From Marinobacter adhaerens HP15 (GTDB lineage Bacteria > Pseudomonadota > Gammaproteobacteria > Pseudomonadales > Oleiphilaceae), in assembly GCF_000166295.1 (NCBI RefSeq), contig NC_017506.1, positions 1,674,001 through 1,738,000 of the forward strand: a stretch of 64,000 nucleotides of DNA. Reading direction: 5' to 3'. The notes under the pieces were generated by a model. It saw nothing but the letters and a program-made list of their open reading frames with translations, was not told the DNA's origin and did no database searches. The translations under genes were made by a program, and so were the position numbers. Each line of letters begins with the position of its first letter. Position 1 is the first letter of the stretch. Below are positions 45,046 to 52,769 of this stretch, one piece after another.

Positions 45046-46665
45046 ATGAATCCAATCGCCGAATTTTCATTGCTCTCGATCCTCGCACTCTGGCTGCTGC
45101 TGCCGGTTGGTCTCTTCCTGCTTGCCGGGTTGACTGGCTGGCTGAAGAATCCACTGAAAGTGAACCACTGTTGGCGACTTGCCGGGTGGGCATTGTTGGC
45201 CTCCATGGCCGTTTCGGTCGTGATGGGAATCCTCCTCCTGATTCAGCCCTATACAGGAGGCGACAGCAACCGTCTGGCCACCCTGGGTGGGCGCTTCGGC
45301 CTGTATCCAGACGGGATAGCGGTCTGGATGGCCACGATGGTGGCGTTTATTGGCTGGGTTATTCTTCGGTTTGCAGACAACTACCTCAGCCAGGACCCTG
45401 GCCGTGACCGTTTTCTTCCCTGGTTTCTGGTGACGGTTGCCTCTGTTCTGGTACTGGTGTTTACCAACCATCTGCTGATTCTGGCAGGCGCCTGGATTGG
45501 TGTCAGTCTGGCCCTGCATCATTTGCTCACCCTCTATCAGGACCGGCCCCAGGCGCGAATGGCGGCGGTTCAGAAGTTCATCGTCAGCCGGGTGGGGGAT
45601 GCACTGGTGGTCTCTGGTGTGGTGGCGCTCTACCTGCATTACGGCACCTTTTACCTGCCAGACATGGTCCAGAATGAGGGCGCCCGAGCCGGTGGCTCAA
45701 CAGCGCTGACAGTTGCCTCGGTGGTTCTGGCTCTGGCGGCGGTTCTCAAGTGCGCCCAGATTCCCTTTCATGGCTGGCTCATCCGCGTTATGGAGGCTCC
45801 CACGCCCGTGTCTGCGCTGCTCCATGCCGGGGTTATCAATCTTGGCGGTTTCCTCTGGCTCCGTTTATTCCCGGTGTTCGATGGCTTTACGGCCGGCCAC
45901 ATGATTCTGCTCGTGATCGGCGGCATGACGGCGGTCGTTGCGGTTCTCACCATGATAACCCAGTACTCGGTCAAACATGCTCTTGCCTGGTCAACCTGTG
46001 CGCAGATGGGCTTTATGCTGTTCGAAATCGGCATGGGGGCCTACACACTGGCACTGCTGCATCTACTGGCCCATTCGCTGTACAAGGCGCATTCGTTCCT
46101 GGCTTCCGGTCGCACGGTGGCCGTGTCGGCAGCAACGCGTTTTCCCGAATCTCCCTCTGCCAACCGGCTCTCCTGGGCCGGGCTTACCGGCCTGTTGGCG
46201 GCGGCGATCCTGGTTCAGTTCCCGTGGATCGTGGAAAACAATCCGGTTTTCGGAGCATTGCTGGTGCTGGCGGTATCGGCGGCCGCCATGGGCATCCCGG
46301 CCGGAGCAACCAAAGCGGTGAAGCTGAAGCTTGCAGGACTGGCAGTGCTCCTGGTTCCGCTGTACTCATTGTTGCACTTTCTCATCGGCCCGGCCGTTCC
46401 CGAGCAGGAAGGGTTTGCTATCCCCGGCATTGCCCTGGGAACGGGCGCCACTCTGGTAACGCTGCTCGCCGTGTGCTCTTTGATGATTGCATTCGGTGCT
46501 CGCTTTCCGGCCACCCGTGCTCTGGGCGTTCATTTTCGTCAGGGGCTTTACCTGGAATTGCCCTTTGATCGGTTGACCTGCTTCCTGGCGGCGGAGGCTT
46601 TGAAGGTGCCGGCCATGTTCCGCAGGGTTCCGCATCATCCGTTCAGACTGGAGGAGAGATCATGA
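45046..46665 (+). CDS. dabB: DabB, NuoL-like membrane subunit of the inorganic-carbon pump
   Basis: 539 residues from ATG 45046 (AGGAGG nine bases upstream). A polytopic proton-channel protein of the NuoL/MrpA family: FPLYPDGIAVWMATMV-like N-terminal helices, then FHGWLIRVMEAPTPVSALLHAG (conserved Glu and Pro region) and THE-like LLAHSLYKAHSFLASG with the key Lys. It is shorter than NuoL, as DabB is. With DabA it forms the DAB complex, which takes up dissolved inorganic carbon using the cation gradient. The stop overlaps the dabA ATG (46662-46665). Confidence 0.9.
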   Translation: MNPIAEFSLLSILALWLLLPVGLFLLAGLTGWLKNPLKVNHCWRLAGWALLASMAVSVVMGILLLIQPYTGGDSNRLATLGGRFGLYPDGIAVWMATMVAFIGWVILRFADNYLSQDPGRDRFLPWFLVTVASVLVLVFTNHLLILAGAWIGVSLALHHLLTLYQDRPQARMAAVQKFIVSRVGDALVVSGVVALYLHYGTFYLPDMVQNEGARAGGSTALTVASVVLALAAVLKCAQIPFHGWLIRVMEAPTPVSALLHAGVINLGGFLWLRLFPVFDGFTAGHMILLVIGGMTAVVAVLTMITQYSVKHALAWSTCAQMGFMLFEIGMGAYTLALLHLLAHSLYKAHSFLASGRTVAVSAATRFPESPSANRLSWAGLTGLLAAAILVQFPWIVENNPVFGALLVLAVSAAAMGIPAGATKAVKLKLAGLAVLLVPLYSLLHFLIGPAVPEQEGFAIPGIALGTGATLVTLLAVCSLMIAFGARFPATRALGVHFRQGLYLELPFDRLTCFLAAEALKVPAMFRRVPHHPFRLEERS

Positions 46666-49118
46666 GCGATGTAAGCGCGCCGTTACCGGAACTGCAGTGG
46701 CTGAGCGATGACTGGCCTAAACCGGTTAAACAGGCCTGCGACCTGATCGCTCCTGTCTGGCCTCTCGATCAGTGGATAGCGGTGAATCCGTTCTGGGGCC
46801 TGAGACATTGTCCGGCCCCGCGGGTTGATCAGGTGCTCAACGAGCGCGCGGGTTTCAGTATGCTTATGCCGACCGAGTTTTACCGGGAAGCCTGGGAAGG
46901 TGGACGGATTCGGGAAGACGATCTGAGGGCAAGTATTGCGGAGCGCGGCGATGAACGGAATACCGCCTGGTACCTTGATTGGCTGGGTCGAAACGGGGCG
47001 ATAACTGCGCCACTGCGCGGTTCCATTCTGGATACCTTTGCGGTTGCGAATGCCCACGAGGAGGCCGGTGTTCTGACTGACATGGTTTGCGACCAGGTTT
47101 CTCGCGTTTGCGGCGCCTTTTTCGATCAGCGCCAGAGCCGATGGTCCCTTTCGGGCAACCAGGCCAATGGGGGGGTGTTCGGTTTTTGGCTTGAATCAGT
47201 CAGGCAGGATCTGGCGCTTGATTTTACGACCGGGTTGAAAGGGGGCCGTGCGTTCTTCAAGACGGTTCCGGACGGCAGGGATCAGGCAGTACAGGAGGCG
47301 CTGAGTCGGATCGGCGCTCGTGGAGATGAGTTGGAAGCGCTGTGCCATAGCCTGTTGTTGAGAGTGAACGGCTGGGCCTCCTGGTGTCGCGGAGAAGACT
47401 GGCGGGCAGGCCTTGAGGGTCGTTCATCCGATCGGTGTGAGGACATTCTGGCGATCATGCTGGTCTGGGAGTCCGCAGGGGTAGCCTTCGCCTCGGCGGC
47501 ACAGAAAGCAGAGTGGCAGAGGCAGAGAGCCCGTGCGAGTCGCAGGGGCGATTACGATGATCGCAGCAGGCTGTGGGTGTGGCAGCGTGCCTTCGAGATT
47601 GGTTACCAGCGCACCTTGTGGCAGGCACTTGAATCTGCGCCGATAAAGCAGGCGTTGCCCGACTCCGGGCGTGGCATTCCCGCAGCCCAGGCGGTTTTCT
47701 GTATCGATGTTCGCTCCGAAGTGATGCGCCGCCACCTTGAAGCAGTGTGCCCCGACGTGCAGACGCTCGGATTCGCCGGTTTTTTCGGAATGCCAATCGA
47801 TCATCAGCAACACGGACCGCTTGCCCCGGCCCGCCGACTGCCGGGCCTGTTGCCCGCGTCTTTCCGGTTGATTGATACCAAGGGCAGCCTGCGAGAGGAT
47901 CTGGCAGTGAATCGCTCTCTCGATCAGAGAGAGATCGCCCGTGAATCAGTCAGAAAGGCGAAATACACCAGCTTGTCGACGTTCACACTGGTTGAGACCA
48001 CCGGTTTGGCCTGGGCCTGGAAACTGGTGAAAGACACTTTGAAAAAGGGCCACAAAACCCGCCCTGACCAAAGTGTAGAGGGGCGCCTGGTCCATAGCCA
48101 CGGAGGCGACCCGCTCTCTGATGCCGAGAGGGTTGCGCTGGCGGCCAATATGCTCCGGGGGATGTCTCTGACCAGTGGTTTCGCGCCTTTGCTGGTACTT
48201 GTTGGCCATGGCAGTCATACCGATAACAACCCGAACCAGGCTGGTCTCGACTGTGGTGCATGTGGCGGCCAGAGCGGCGGCGTGAACGCCCGGCTTGCAG
48301 CAAGCCTGGTCAATGATCCACAGGTCAGGGCGGGGCTTGCCGACGAAGGTATCAGAATTCCGGACTTCACCTGGGCGGTCGCTGCCGAGCACTGCACAGC
48401 CACGGACAAGGTAACGATTGCTGATCGCCATCTTATCCCGGATTCGCACATGCAGCACCTGGCAGATCTGGAAGCCGGATTCGAAACAGCCGGCATCCGG
48501 GCTCGAAAAGAGCGGGCAACGCCGCTGAAATTGAACGGGTTGGACGACGATAACCTCAAGCAGGCCATGGAAACCCGGACCCGGGACTGGTCAGAGGTTC
48601 GTCCGGAGTGGGGGCTGGCCAATAACGCGGCAATCATCTTCGCGAAGCGCAGCAGGACCCGGGGCAGCAACCTGTCCGGCCGCGTATTCCTGCACGATTA
48701 CGATCCGACTCTGGACGAAGATGGCGGTCTTCTGGAGGCTTTGCTGGCGGCACCAATGATCGTCGCCAACTGGATCAACCTTCAGTACTTTGCGTCGGTA
48801 ACGGTTCCCGAAGTGTATGGCTCGGGTAACAAGCTCCTGCACTCCGTGGTTGGCGGCAACGTCGGCGTTGTCGAAGGTAATAACGCACGGTTGAGAATTG
48901 GCCTGCCGCTGCAGTCCGTTCACGATGGCACTCATTGGCGCCATGAACCGGTTCGTCTTACTGTTCTGATTGATGCGCCGGGAGATCGGATTGAATCCGT
49001 GTTACGTCGCCAGCCAGATGTGGCGGCTCTGGTGGAGAACCAGTGGGTCAGTTTGCATCGGATGTCTGGCCAGGGCGTAGCGCGTTACGACAATGGCAAC
49101 TGGGTAACCGTGGCATGA
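46662..49118 (+). CDS. dabA: DabA, zinc carbonic-anhydrase-like subunit of the inorganic-carbon pump
   Basis: 818 residues, the full length for DabA (formerly DUF2309). Zinc-site residues are all visible: Cys and Asp in AVFCIDVRSE (near residue 345), His in VLVGHGSHTDNN and Cys in LDCGACGG (near 510-535). The N-terminal WPLDQWIAVNPFWGL is family-typical. It is thought to convert CO2 to bicarbonate in one direction on the cytoplasmic side. Operon partner of dabB (ATGA overlap). Confidence 0.93.
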   Translation: MSDVSAPLPELQWLSDDWPKPVKQACDLIAPVWPLDQWIAVNPFWGLRHCPAPRVDQVLNERAGFSMLMPTEFYREAWEGGRIREDDLRASIAERGDERNTAWYLDWLGRNGAITAPLRGSILDTFAVANAHEEAGVLTDMVCDQVSRVCGAFFDQRQSRWSLSGNQANGGVFGFWLESVRQDLALDFTTGLKGGRAFFKTVPDGRDQAVQEALSRIGARGDELEALCHSLLLRVNGWASWCRGEDWRAGLEGRSSDRCEDILAIMLVWESAGVAFASAAQKAEWQRQRARASRRGDYDDRSRLWVWQRAFEIGYQRTLWQALESAPIKQALPDSGRGIPAAQAVFCIDVRSEVMRRHLEAVCPDVQTLGFAGFFGMPIDHQQHGPLAPARRLPGLLPASFRLIDTKGSLREDLAVNRSLDQREIARESVRKAKYTSLSTFTLVETTGLAWAWKLVKDTLKKGHKTRPDQSVEGRLVHSHGGDPLSDAERVALAANMLRGMSLTSGFAPLLVLVGHGSHTDNNPNQAGLDCGACGGQSGGVNARLAASLVNDPQVRAGLADEGIRIPDFTWAVAAEHCTATDKVTIADRHLIPDSHMQHLADLEAGFETAGIRARKERATPLKLNGLDDDNLKQAMETRTRDWSEVRPEWGLANNAAIIFAKRSRTRGSNLSGRVFLHDYDPTLDEDGGLLEALLAAPMIVANWINLQYFASVTVPEVYGSGNKLLHSVVGGNVGVVEGNNARLRIGLPLQSVHDGTHWRHEPVRLTVLIDAPGDRIESVLRRQPDVAALVENQWVSLHRMSGQGVARYDNGNWVTVA

Positions 49119-49123
49119 GAGGA

Positions 49124-49140
49124 GGGCGGCCGCGCCGCCC
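49124..49140. terminator. GC hairpin after dabA
   Basis: GGGCGGC (49124-49130), loop CGC, GCCGCCC (49134-49140), just past the dabA stop and before the convergent yebG stop. A very stable stem with no T run; intrinsic termination is possible but weakly supported. Confidence 0.4.
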
Positions 49141-49148
49141 CTGTCCTG

Positions 49149-49421
49149 CTATTCCTGTTCTGCGTTCAGCAGCTCGGGCTTCTTGAGAGCTTTCTGGAAC
49201 AGGTCTTTGTCCTCCGCTATGGCCATGGCACAGCGTTCGGCCAGATCGTCGCCCAGGCCTTCAACCTTGCGGCCAAGGAATACCTGAATTTCCTCCGCCA
49301 GTTCGAGCACTTTGTCCCGGGCGTCGGCTTCGGCTTTTGAAGTGAACAGCATCGTCTCAGGATTTTTCAGTGCCATATCCAGGCCGTCCCTATCAGAAAA
49401 GTAGACTGCTTGTACTGCCAT
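49149..49421 (-). CDS. yebG: YebG-family SOS-inducible protein
   Basis: 90 residues matching YebG: MAVQAVYFSDRDG, then MLFTSKAEADARDKVLELAEE, the best-conserved stretch of the family. YebG is a small DNA-damage-induced protein of unknown mechanism. GAGGAA lies five bases before the start, and a near-perfect LexA box lies 31 bases upstream. Confidence 0.88.
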   Translation of the reverse strand: MAVQAVYFSDRDGLDMALKNPETMLFTSKAEADARDKVLELAEEIQVFLGRKVEGLGDDLAERCAMAIAEDKDLFQKALKKPELLNAEQE

Positions 49422-49449
49422 GGTTATTCCTCGCAGTGAGCGTTATTGG

Positions 49450-49469
49450 TACTGTATAAAAATACAGTC
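49450..49469. promoter_or_regulatory. LexA (SOS) box upstream of yebG
   Basis: CTGT-N8-ACAG at 49452-49467 within TACTGTATAAAAATACAGTC (49450-49469), very near the gammaproteobacterial consensus TACTGTATATATATACAGTA. Placed to repress yebG transcription until DNA damage. Confidence 0.9.
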
Positions 49470-49495
49470 TATCTGACAGGGTGCGGTAAACACAA

Positions 49496-49530
49496 TGAAA
49501 AAACGGGCTTCAACAAAAGCTGAAGCCCGT
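49496..49530 (-). terminator. Rho-independent terminator of fabH
   Basis: On the minus strand, ACGGGCTTCA (49530-49521) pairs with TGAAGCCCGT (49512-49503) around an eight-base loop. A run of T residues follows (49502-49498). It lies 40 bases past the fabH stop. Confidence 0.88.
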
Positions 49531-49569
49531 CTCTGGTTCAAAACGAGTGGCGATCCGAAAGATGGCCGA

Positions 49570-50538
49570 TCAGTAACGGAGCAGTGCAGAGCCCCAGGTA
49601 AATCCGCCGCCAAAAGCCTCAAGGAGAAGCACCTCATTGCGTTTGATCCGCCCATCTCGCACAGCCACATCAAGGGCGAGAGGGATAGATGCAGCGGACG
49701 TGTTGCCGTGCTCATTAACCGTTACGACAACCTGATCCATGGACATGTTCAGTTTCTTTGCCGTGGCCGAGATGATTCTAAGGTTGGCCTGGTGTGGAAC
49801 CAGCCAGTCGATCTCCGATTTCTGCATCCGGTTGGCTGCCAGGGTTTCATCAACGATCTTGCCTAGCGTGTTCACCGCCACTTTGAACACTTCATTGCCC
49901 TTCATCTCGACGAAGGCCCGACCCGCCTTTACCTGATCGTAATTGTCTGAGATGCCGCAAGGCACGTGGAGCAGATCTTCGTATTGACCGTCGGCGTGGA
50001 TATGGGTGGAAAGAATCCCGGTTTCCTCGTCGGCTTCCAGAATCACGGCACCGGCCCCGTCTCCGAAGAGAACACAGGTACCGCGGTCTTCCCAGTTAAT
50101 GATGCGGGAAAAAACCTCAGCGCCGATAACCAGGGCTTTCTTGCTGCTTCCGGTCTTGATGAACTTTTCGGCTGTTGCGAGGGCGTATACAAATCCGCTG
50201 CACACCGCCTGTATGTCGAACGCGGGGCAGCCATGGATGCCAAGACGCGCCTGCAGGATGCATGCGGAACTCGGAAAAATCTTGTCCGGGGTGGAGGTGG
50301 CAAACACGATCAGATCGATGTCCTGTGCATTGATGCCCGCGGCATCAATGGCATTCCTGGCAGCCTGCTCCGCAAGATCCACTGTGGTCTGGCCTTCAAC
50401 GGCAATATGACGTCGTTCGATTCCCGTGCGCTCACGAATCCACTGGTCGGTGGTGTCGACCATTTTTTCGAGGTCTTTGTTGGTAACGATGTTTTCAGGC
50501 AGGTAGGAACCGGTGCCGGTAATTCGTGCAAAGGTCAT
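49570..50538 (-). CDS. fabH: Beta-ketoacyl-ACP synthase III (FabH)
   Basis: 322 residues from ATG 50538. Catalytic Cys in [11 protein letters not shown] (near residue 112), His in VPHQANLRI and Asn in [12 protein letters not shown], the FabH Cys-His-Asn triad; [13 protein letters not shown] ends the protein. Starts fatty acid synthesis by condensing acetyl-CoA (or another primer) with malonyl-ACP. It stands alone, away from a plsX-fabD-fabG-acpP cluster, so it may be a second copy or a variant with different primer preference. Close to the 2-oxoacid dehydrogenase operon, but not linked to it. Confidence 0.93.
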   Translation of the reverse strand: MTFARITGTGSYLPENIVTNKDLEKMVDTTDQWIRERTGIERRHIAVEGQTTVDLAEQAARNAIDAAGINAQDIDLIVFATSTPDKIFPSSACILQARLGIHGCPAFDIQAVCSGFVYALATAEKFIKTGSSKKALVIGAEVFSRIINWEDRGTCVLFGDGAGAVILEADEETGILSTHIHADGQYEDLLHVPCGISDNYDQVKAGRAFVEMKGNEVFKVAVNTLGKIVDETLAANRMQKSEIDWLVPHQANLRIISATAKKLNMSMDQVVVTVNEHGNTSAASIPLALDVAVRDGRIKRNEVLLLEAFGGGFTWGSALLRY

Positions 50539-50705
50539 TCGCAAGTGTCCCGAGGCGTAACTGGATAACGTACTACCATGCTATACCCATGCAACGTCGT
50601 GCGTAATTAGCGATTTGTCAAAGACGCCCAGAAACTGGCACGCTCGTCTATGCTGAAGGTGATCAGCCTTGATCAACACTCTGCAAAGAAGAGGAGAGGA
50701 ATACG

Positions 50706-50957
50706 ATGGGCATTTCCAGCCATGAGCTTCACGTAGAATTCCCGCAGTACCGAGAACTGATTCAGGAACTCAAGAACAATGATCTCAAGTTCAACGAAAA
50801 GCTTCAGGAGTACACGCATCTCGATCACGAAATTGAAGGGCTGGAAAAGAGGGATTCTCCCATCGGTGATGACAAACTCCACCGCATGAAGCAGAAACGC
50901 GCACAGCTGAAAGATGACCTTTACCAAGTGTTACTTTCAAACGCCAAGGCGTCATAA
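50706..50957 (+). CDS. YdcH-family (DUF465) small protein
   Basis: 83 residues, almost entirely charged helix: ELHVEFPQYRELIQELKNND, DHEIEGLEKRDSP, LKDDLYQVL. Matches the DUF465 heptad pattern, a short antiparallel coiled coil of unknown function. GAGAGGA precedes the start. Confidence 0.85.
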   Translation: MGISSHELHVEFPQYRELIQELKNNDLKFNEKLQEYTHLDHEIEGLEKRDSPIGDDKLHRMKQKRAQLKDDLYQVLLSNAKAS

Positions 50958-50997
50958 GACTGCCATCAAAAGTACACAATTCTGATACCCAATAATG

Positions 50998-51028
50998 CTT
51001 GGAGCCCCTGTTTATAGGGGTTTCCAAG
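50998..51028 (+). terminator. Imperfect hairpin downstream of the YdcH gene
   Basis: CTTGGA pairs with TCCAAG, and inside it CCCCT with AGGGG, separated by a small internal loop (50998-51028). There is no T tract. It could be a weak terminator or a 5' leader structure of the following small gene. Confidence 0.35.
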
Positions 51029-51127
51029 TATTCAGAAAGCTCCTCGTCAAGCTTAGAATAGGACCCTAATTAAACAAGGTCCCGGTTTTCGGAGACCAAC
51101 ATTCTGGGTTGACCAAGGAGTAATGAA

Positions 51128-51280
51128 ATGAAAAGAGCTGCTTCGCTTTACAAAGGCTGGCGGATGAAGCGCAACTTTATCCATCTGGTGATGACCATGG
51201 ATCGTCGGTTGCTGAACGATGTGGGATTTTCCCCTGAACTGGTTGAGCAGAAACTGAGCACTCCGTTCTGGAAATTCTGA
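51128..51280 (+). CDS. DUF1127-like 50-residue protein
   Basis: ATG 51128 follows AAGGAG by seven bases and opens a 50-codon frame ending at TGA 51280. It begins MKRAASLYKGWRMKRN; the second half (MDRRLLNDVGFSPELVEQKL) matches the DUF1127 (YjiS-like) pattern of an Arg-rich helix with a conserved D-x-G. Such small basic proteins have been linked to RNA turnover and phosphate or carbon metabolism in alphaproteobacteria; function here is unknown. Confidence 0.7.
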   Translation: MKRAASLYKGWRMKRNFIHLVMTMDRRLLNDVGFSPELVEQKLSTPFWKF

Positions 51281-51308
51281 TCCTCGTGACTGATCGACTC
51301 TGCTTTCG

Positions 51309-51353
51309 GTAACCTTCTGAACTGGTTGAAAAATAATCAGCCCAGAAGGTTAC
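51309..51353. repeat. Long two-part inverted repeat
   Basis: GTAACCTTCTG (51309-51319) and CAGAAGGTTAC (51343-51353) are perfect 11-base inverted copies. Inside, CTGGTT can pair with AATCAG. The resulting 45-base stem-loop follows the DUF1127-like gene by 28 bases. No T run follows, so it is not a classical terminator. It could be an mRNA-stabilising 3' structure or a protein-binding dyad. Confidence 0.6.
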
Positions 51354-51514
51354 AGACTGTCACAAGAATGAAATATCCCATTGTTCTTAAAGCCCTTTTA
51401 TCCCGAAAAAATCTAAGAAAATTGATCTGAATCTGTATTCTCTTCTACCGGATCGTCCTATAGTTACGCTACCTCCAGAACCAGACCGGTTCACCCTGAA
51501 AGGAGAGCTTGACG

Positions 51515-51766
51515 ATGATCCATGAATTCCTTCAAAGCAATTTGCCCTTAGACTCCTCCGTAAGCCTCAAGCGTTCAGATACCGAGCCTGATAAAGACAT
51601 TGCCAACGCCCGCAGCGAAGCCTTTGAGATAGTCTCAGACTCCGGTGAAACCGTAGGCTTTGTGAAGGCCTGGGAAGATGATCCGAGTTTCCGCGGATAC
51701 GTCCACTTCGATTCCGACGGCAACGTGATTGACTGGAAAGTCTTTAAAGACCGGTTGCAGAGCTGA
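51515..51766 (+). CDS. Small acidic hypothetical protein
   Basis: 83 residues from ATG 51515, with AGGAGAG seven bases upstream; TTG 51509 is a less likely start. Acidic, with alternating short strands (SDSGETVGFVKAWEDD, YVHFDSDGNVIDWKVF) suggesting a compact beta fold. No family recognised. Preceded by 234 bases carrying its presumed promoter. Three bases separate its stop from the corrected stop of the convergent peptidoglycan-binding gene. Confidence 0.65.
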   Translation: MIHEFLQSNLPLDSSVSLKRSDTEPDKDIANARSEAFEIVSDSGETVGFVKAWEDDPSFRGYVHFDSDGNVIDWKVFKDRLQS

Positions 51767-51769
51767 CGC

Positions 51770-52653
51770 TCACACCAGCCAACCAAAAAGAAATCGAATA
51801 AGACGCTGAAAAAACCGCCGCCGGTGCTCTGAGAATTATCGGCAACCGCGGAATTTGTCGATGCAGTGTTTTCTCCTTCGATTGGCTGGGCTTTCTTCGT
51901 CTCCGTTACTTTCGGCTCGGCAGGTCCCGCACTGGTAGGCTCTGCAGGGAGCTGGGCCAGCACCGGGTCTGGTTCTTTGGTGGCTTCCGGTGTTGTTTCC
52001 TCGGCGACCGCAGGTTCCGGCGTGGGAGCTGGAGCTGAAGTTGGAGCAGGGCGCTCTGAAGCCACCGGTTCGGGGGGTGTCGGGGCGGCTTCCGCCACTT
52101 TTTCTTGTGGCTTCACTTCAGTGCTTTTCGAAGTTCCCTCAGTAACTATCTGGTTTTCATCAGGTTCGCCATCGAGCGAAGTTGTTGGCTTGCCCTGTTC
52201 GGAAGATTTTTGAATGGGGTCCGGGGTAGGTTCTGGCGCGGGCGCAGGCTCTGGTTCAGCCCTGGCAATGGTCGGGGTATTGGACGCTGGCTTGGGAAGG
52301 GACAAACCGAGCTGTGCCACTGACGCCTTTCGACTGCCGACTGAATTTGCAGTGATGGTTGCGCTGGATGTTTTGGTCACGCCGAGCGCTTTCAGTGTTG
52401 CCGTATCCAGGTTGCCGTTGGTTTGCAGCCCATTTTGAGCTTGATAGGCGCGTATGGCCGCTCGGAGTTGCTCATCAATCCATCCATCCGCGCGTCCGAT
52501 ATCATGACCGGCACCGTAAAGTGCATTTTCGGCGGCGAAAATGACTTTTTCGGGTTCGGCGGCTTGAGCAGTGCCGAGGCAGGCAGCCGCTGTCAGAATG
52601 ACAATGGCAGGGCCGCGAGCGCCTTGCTTCCTAAGTGATTGAGAGCGCGTCAT
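51770..52653 (-). CDS. Peptidoglycan-binding-domain protein with Pro/Glu linker, apparent frameshift near its end
   Basis: Signal peptide (GPAIVILTAAACLGTAQA), then a PG_binding_1 domain at about residues 35-90 (ALYGAGHDIGRADGWIDEQL, AYQAQNGLQTNGNLD). A long Pro/Glu/Ala/Thr linker (about 130-260) follows, ending in a Gly-rich hydrophobic tail. As read, the frame runs on to 51532, antisense through the neighbouring gene. One more T in the coding-strand T6 run (plus 51809-51814) instead gives a tail of FFQRLIRFLFGWLV and a stop at 51770-51772, removing a 235-base overlap. I use that end. GGAGGT precedes the start. Probably an envelope protein tethered to murein. Confidence 0.7.
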
Positions 52654-52769
52654 GGCGAAATACCTCCGGGCAGTCCGTTTCCGGTTACATTGTGTAACTT
52701 GAAACCCAAAGGTATCAGGTAATCATCTGCGCTCTCGTGAATTGGTTAACATTTGCAACCATTGTGTGT

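Noticed and set aside
51532..51769. C-terminal 79 residues of the peptidoglycan-binding frame as read
   Set aside because: Antisense to a gene with a good SD; a one-base correction gives a natural stop at 51770.
41455..51815. Programmed -1 frameshifting at two identical T TTT TTC sites
   Set aside because: Two other breaks in the window lie at runs that are not this heptamer but show the same one-base homopolymer loss, so undercalled bases explain all four more simply.
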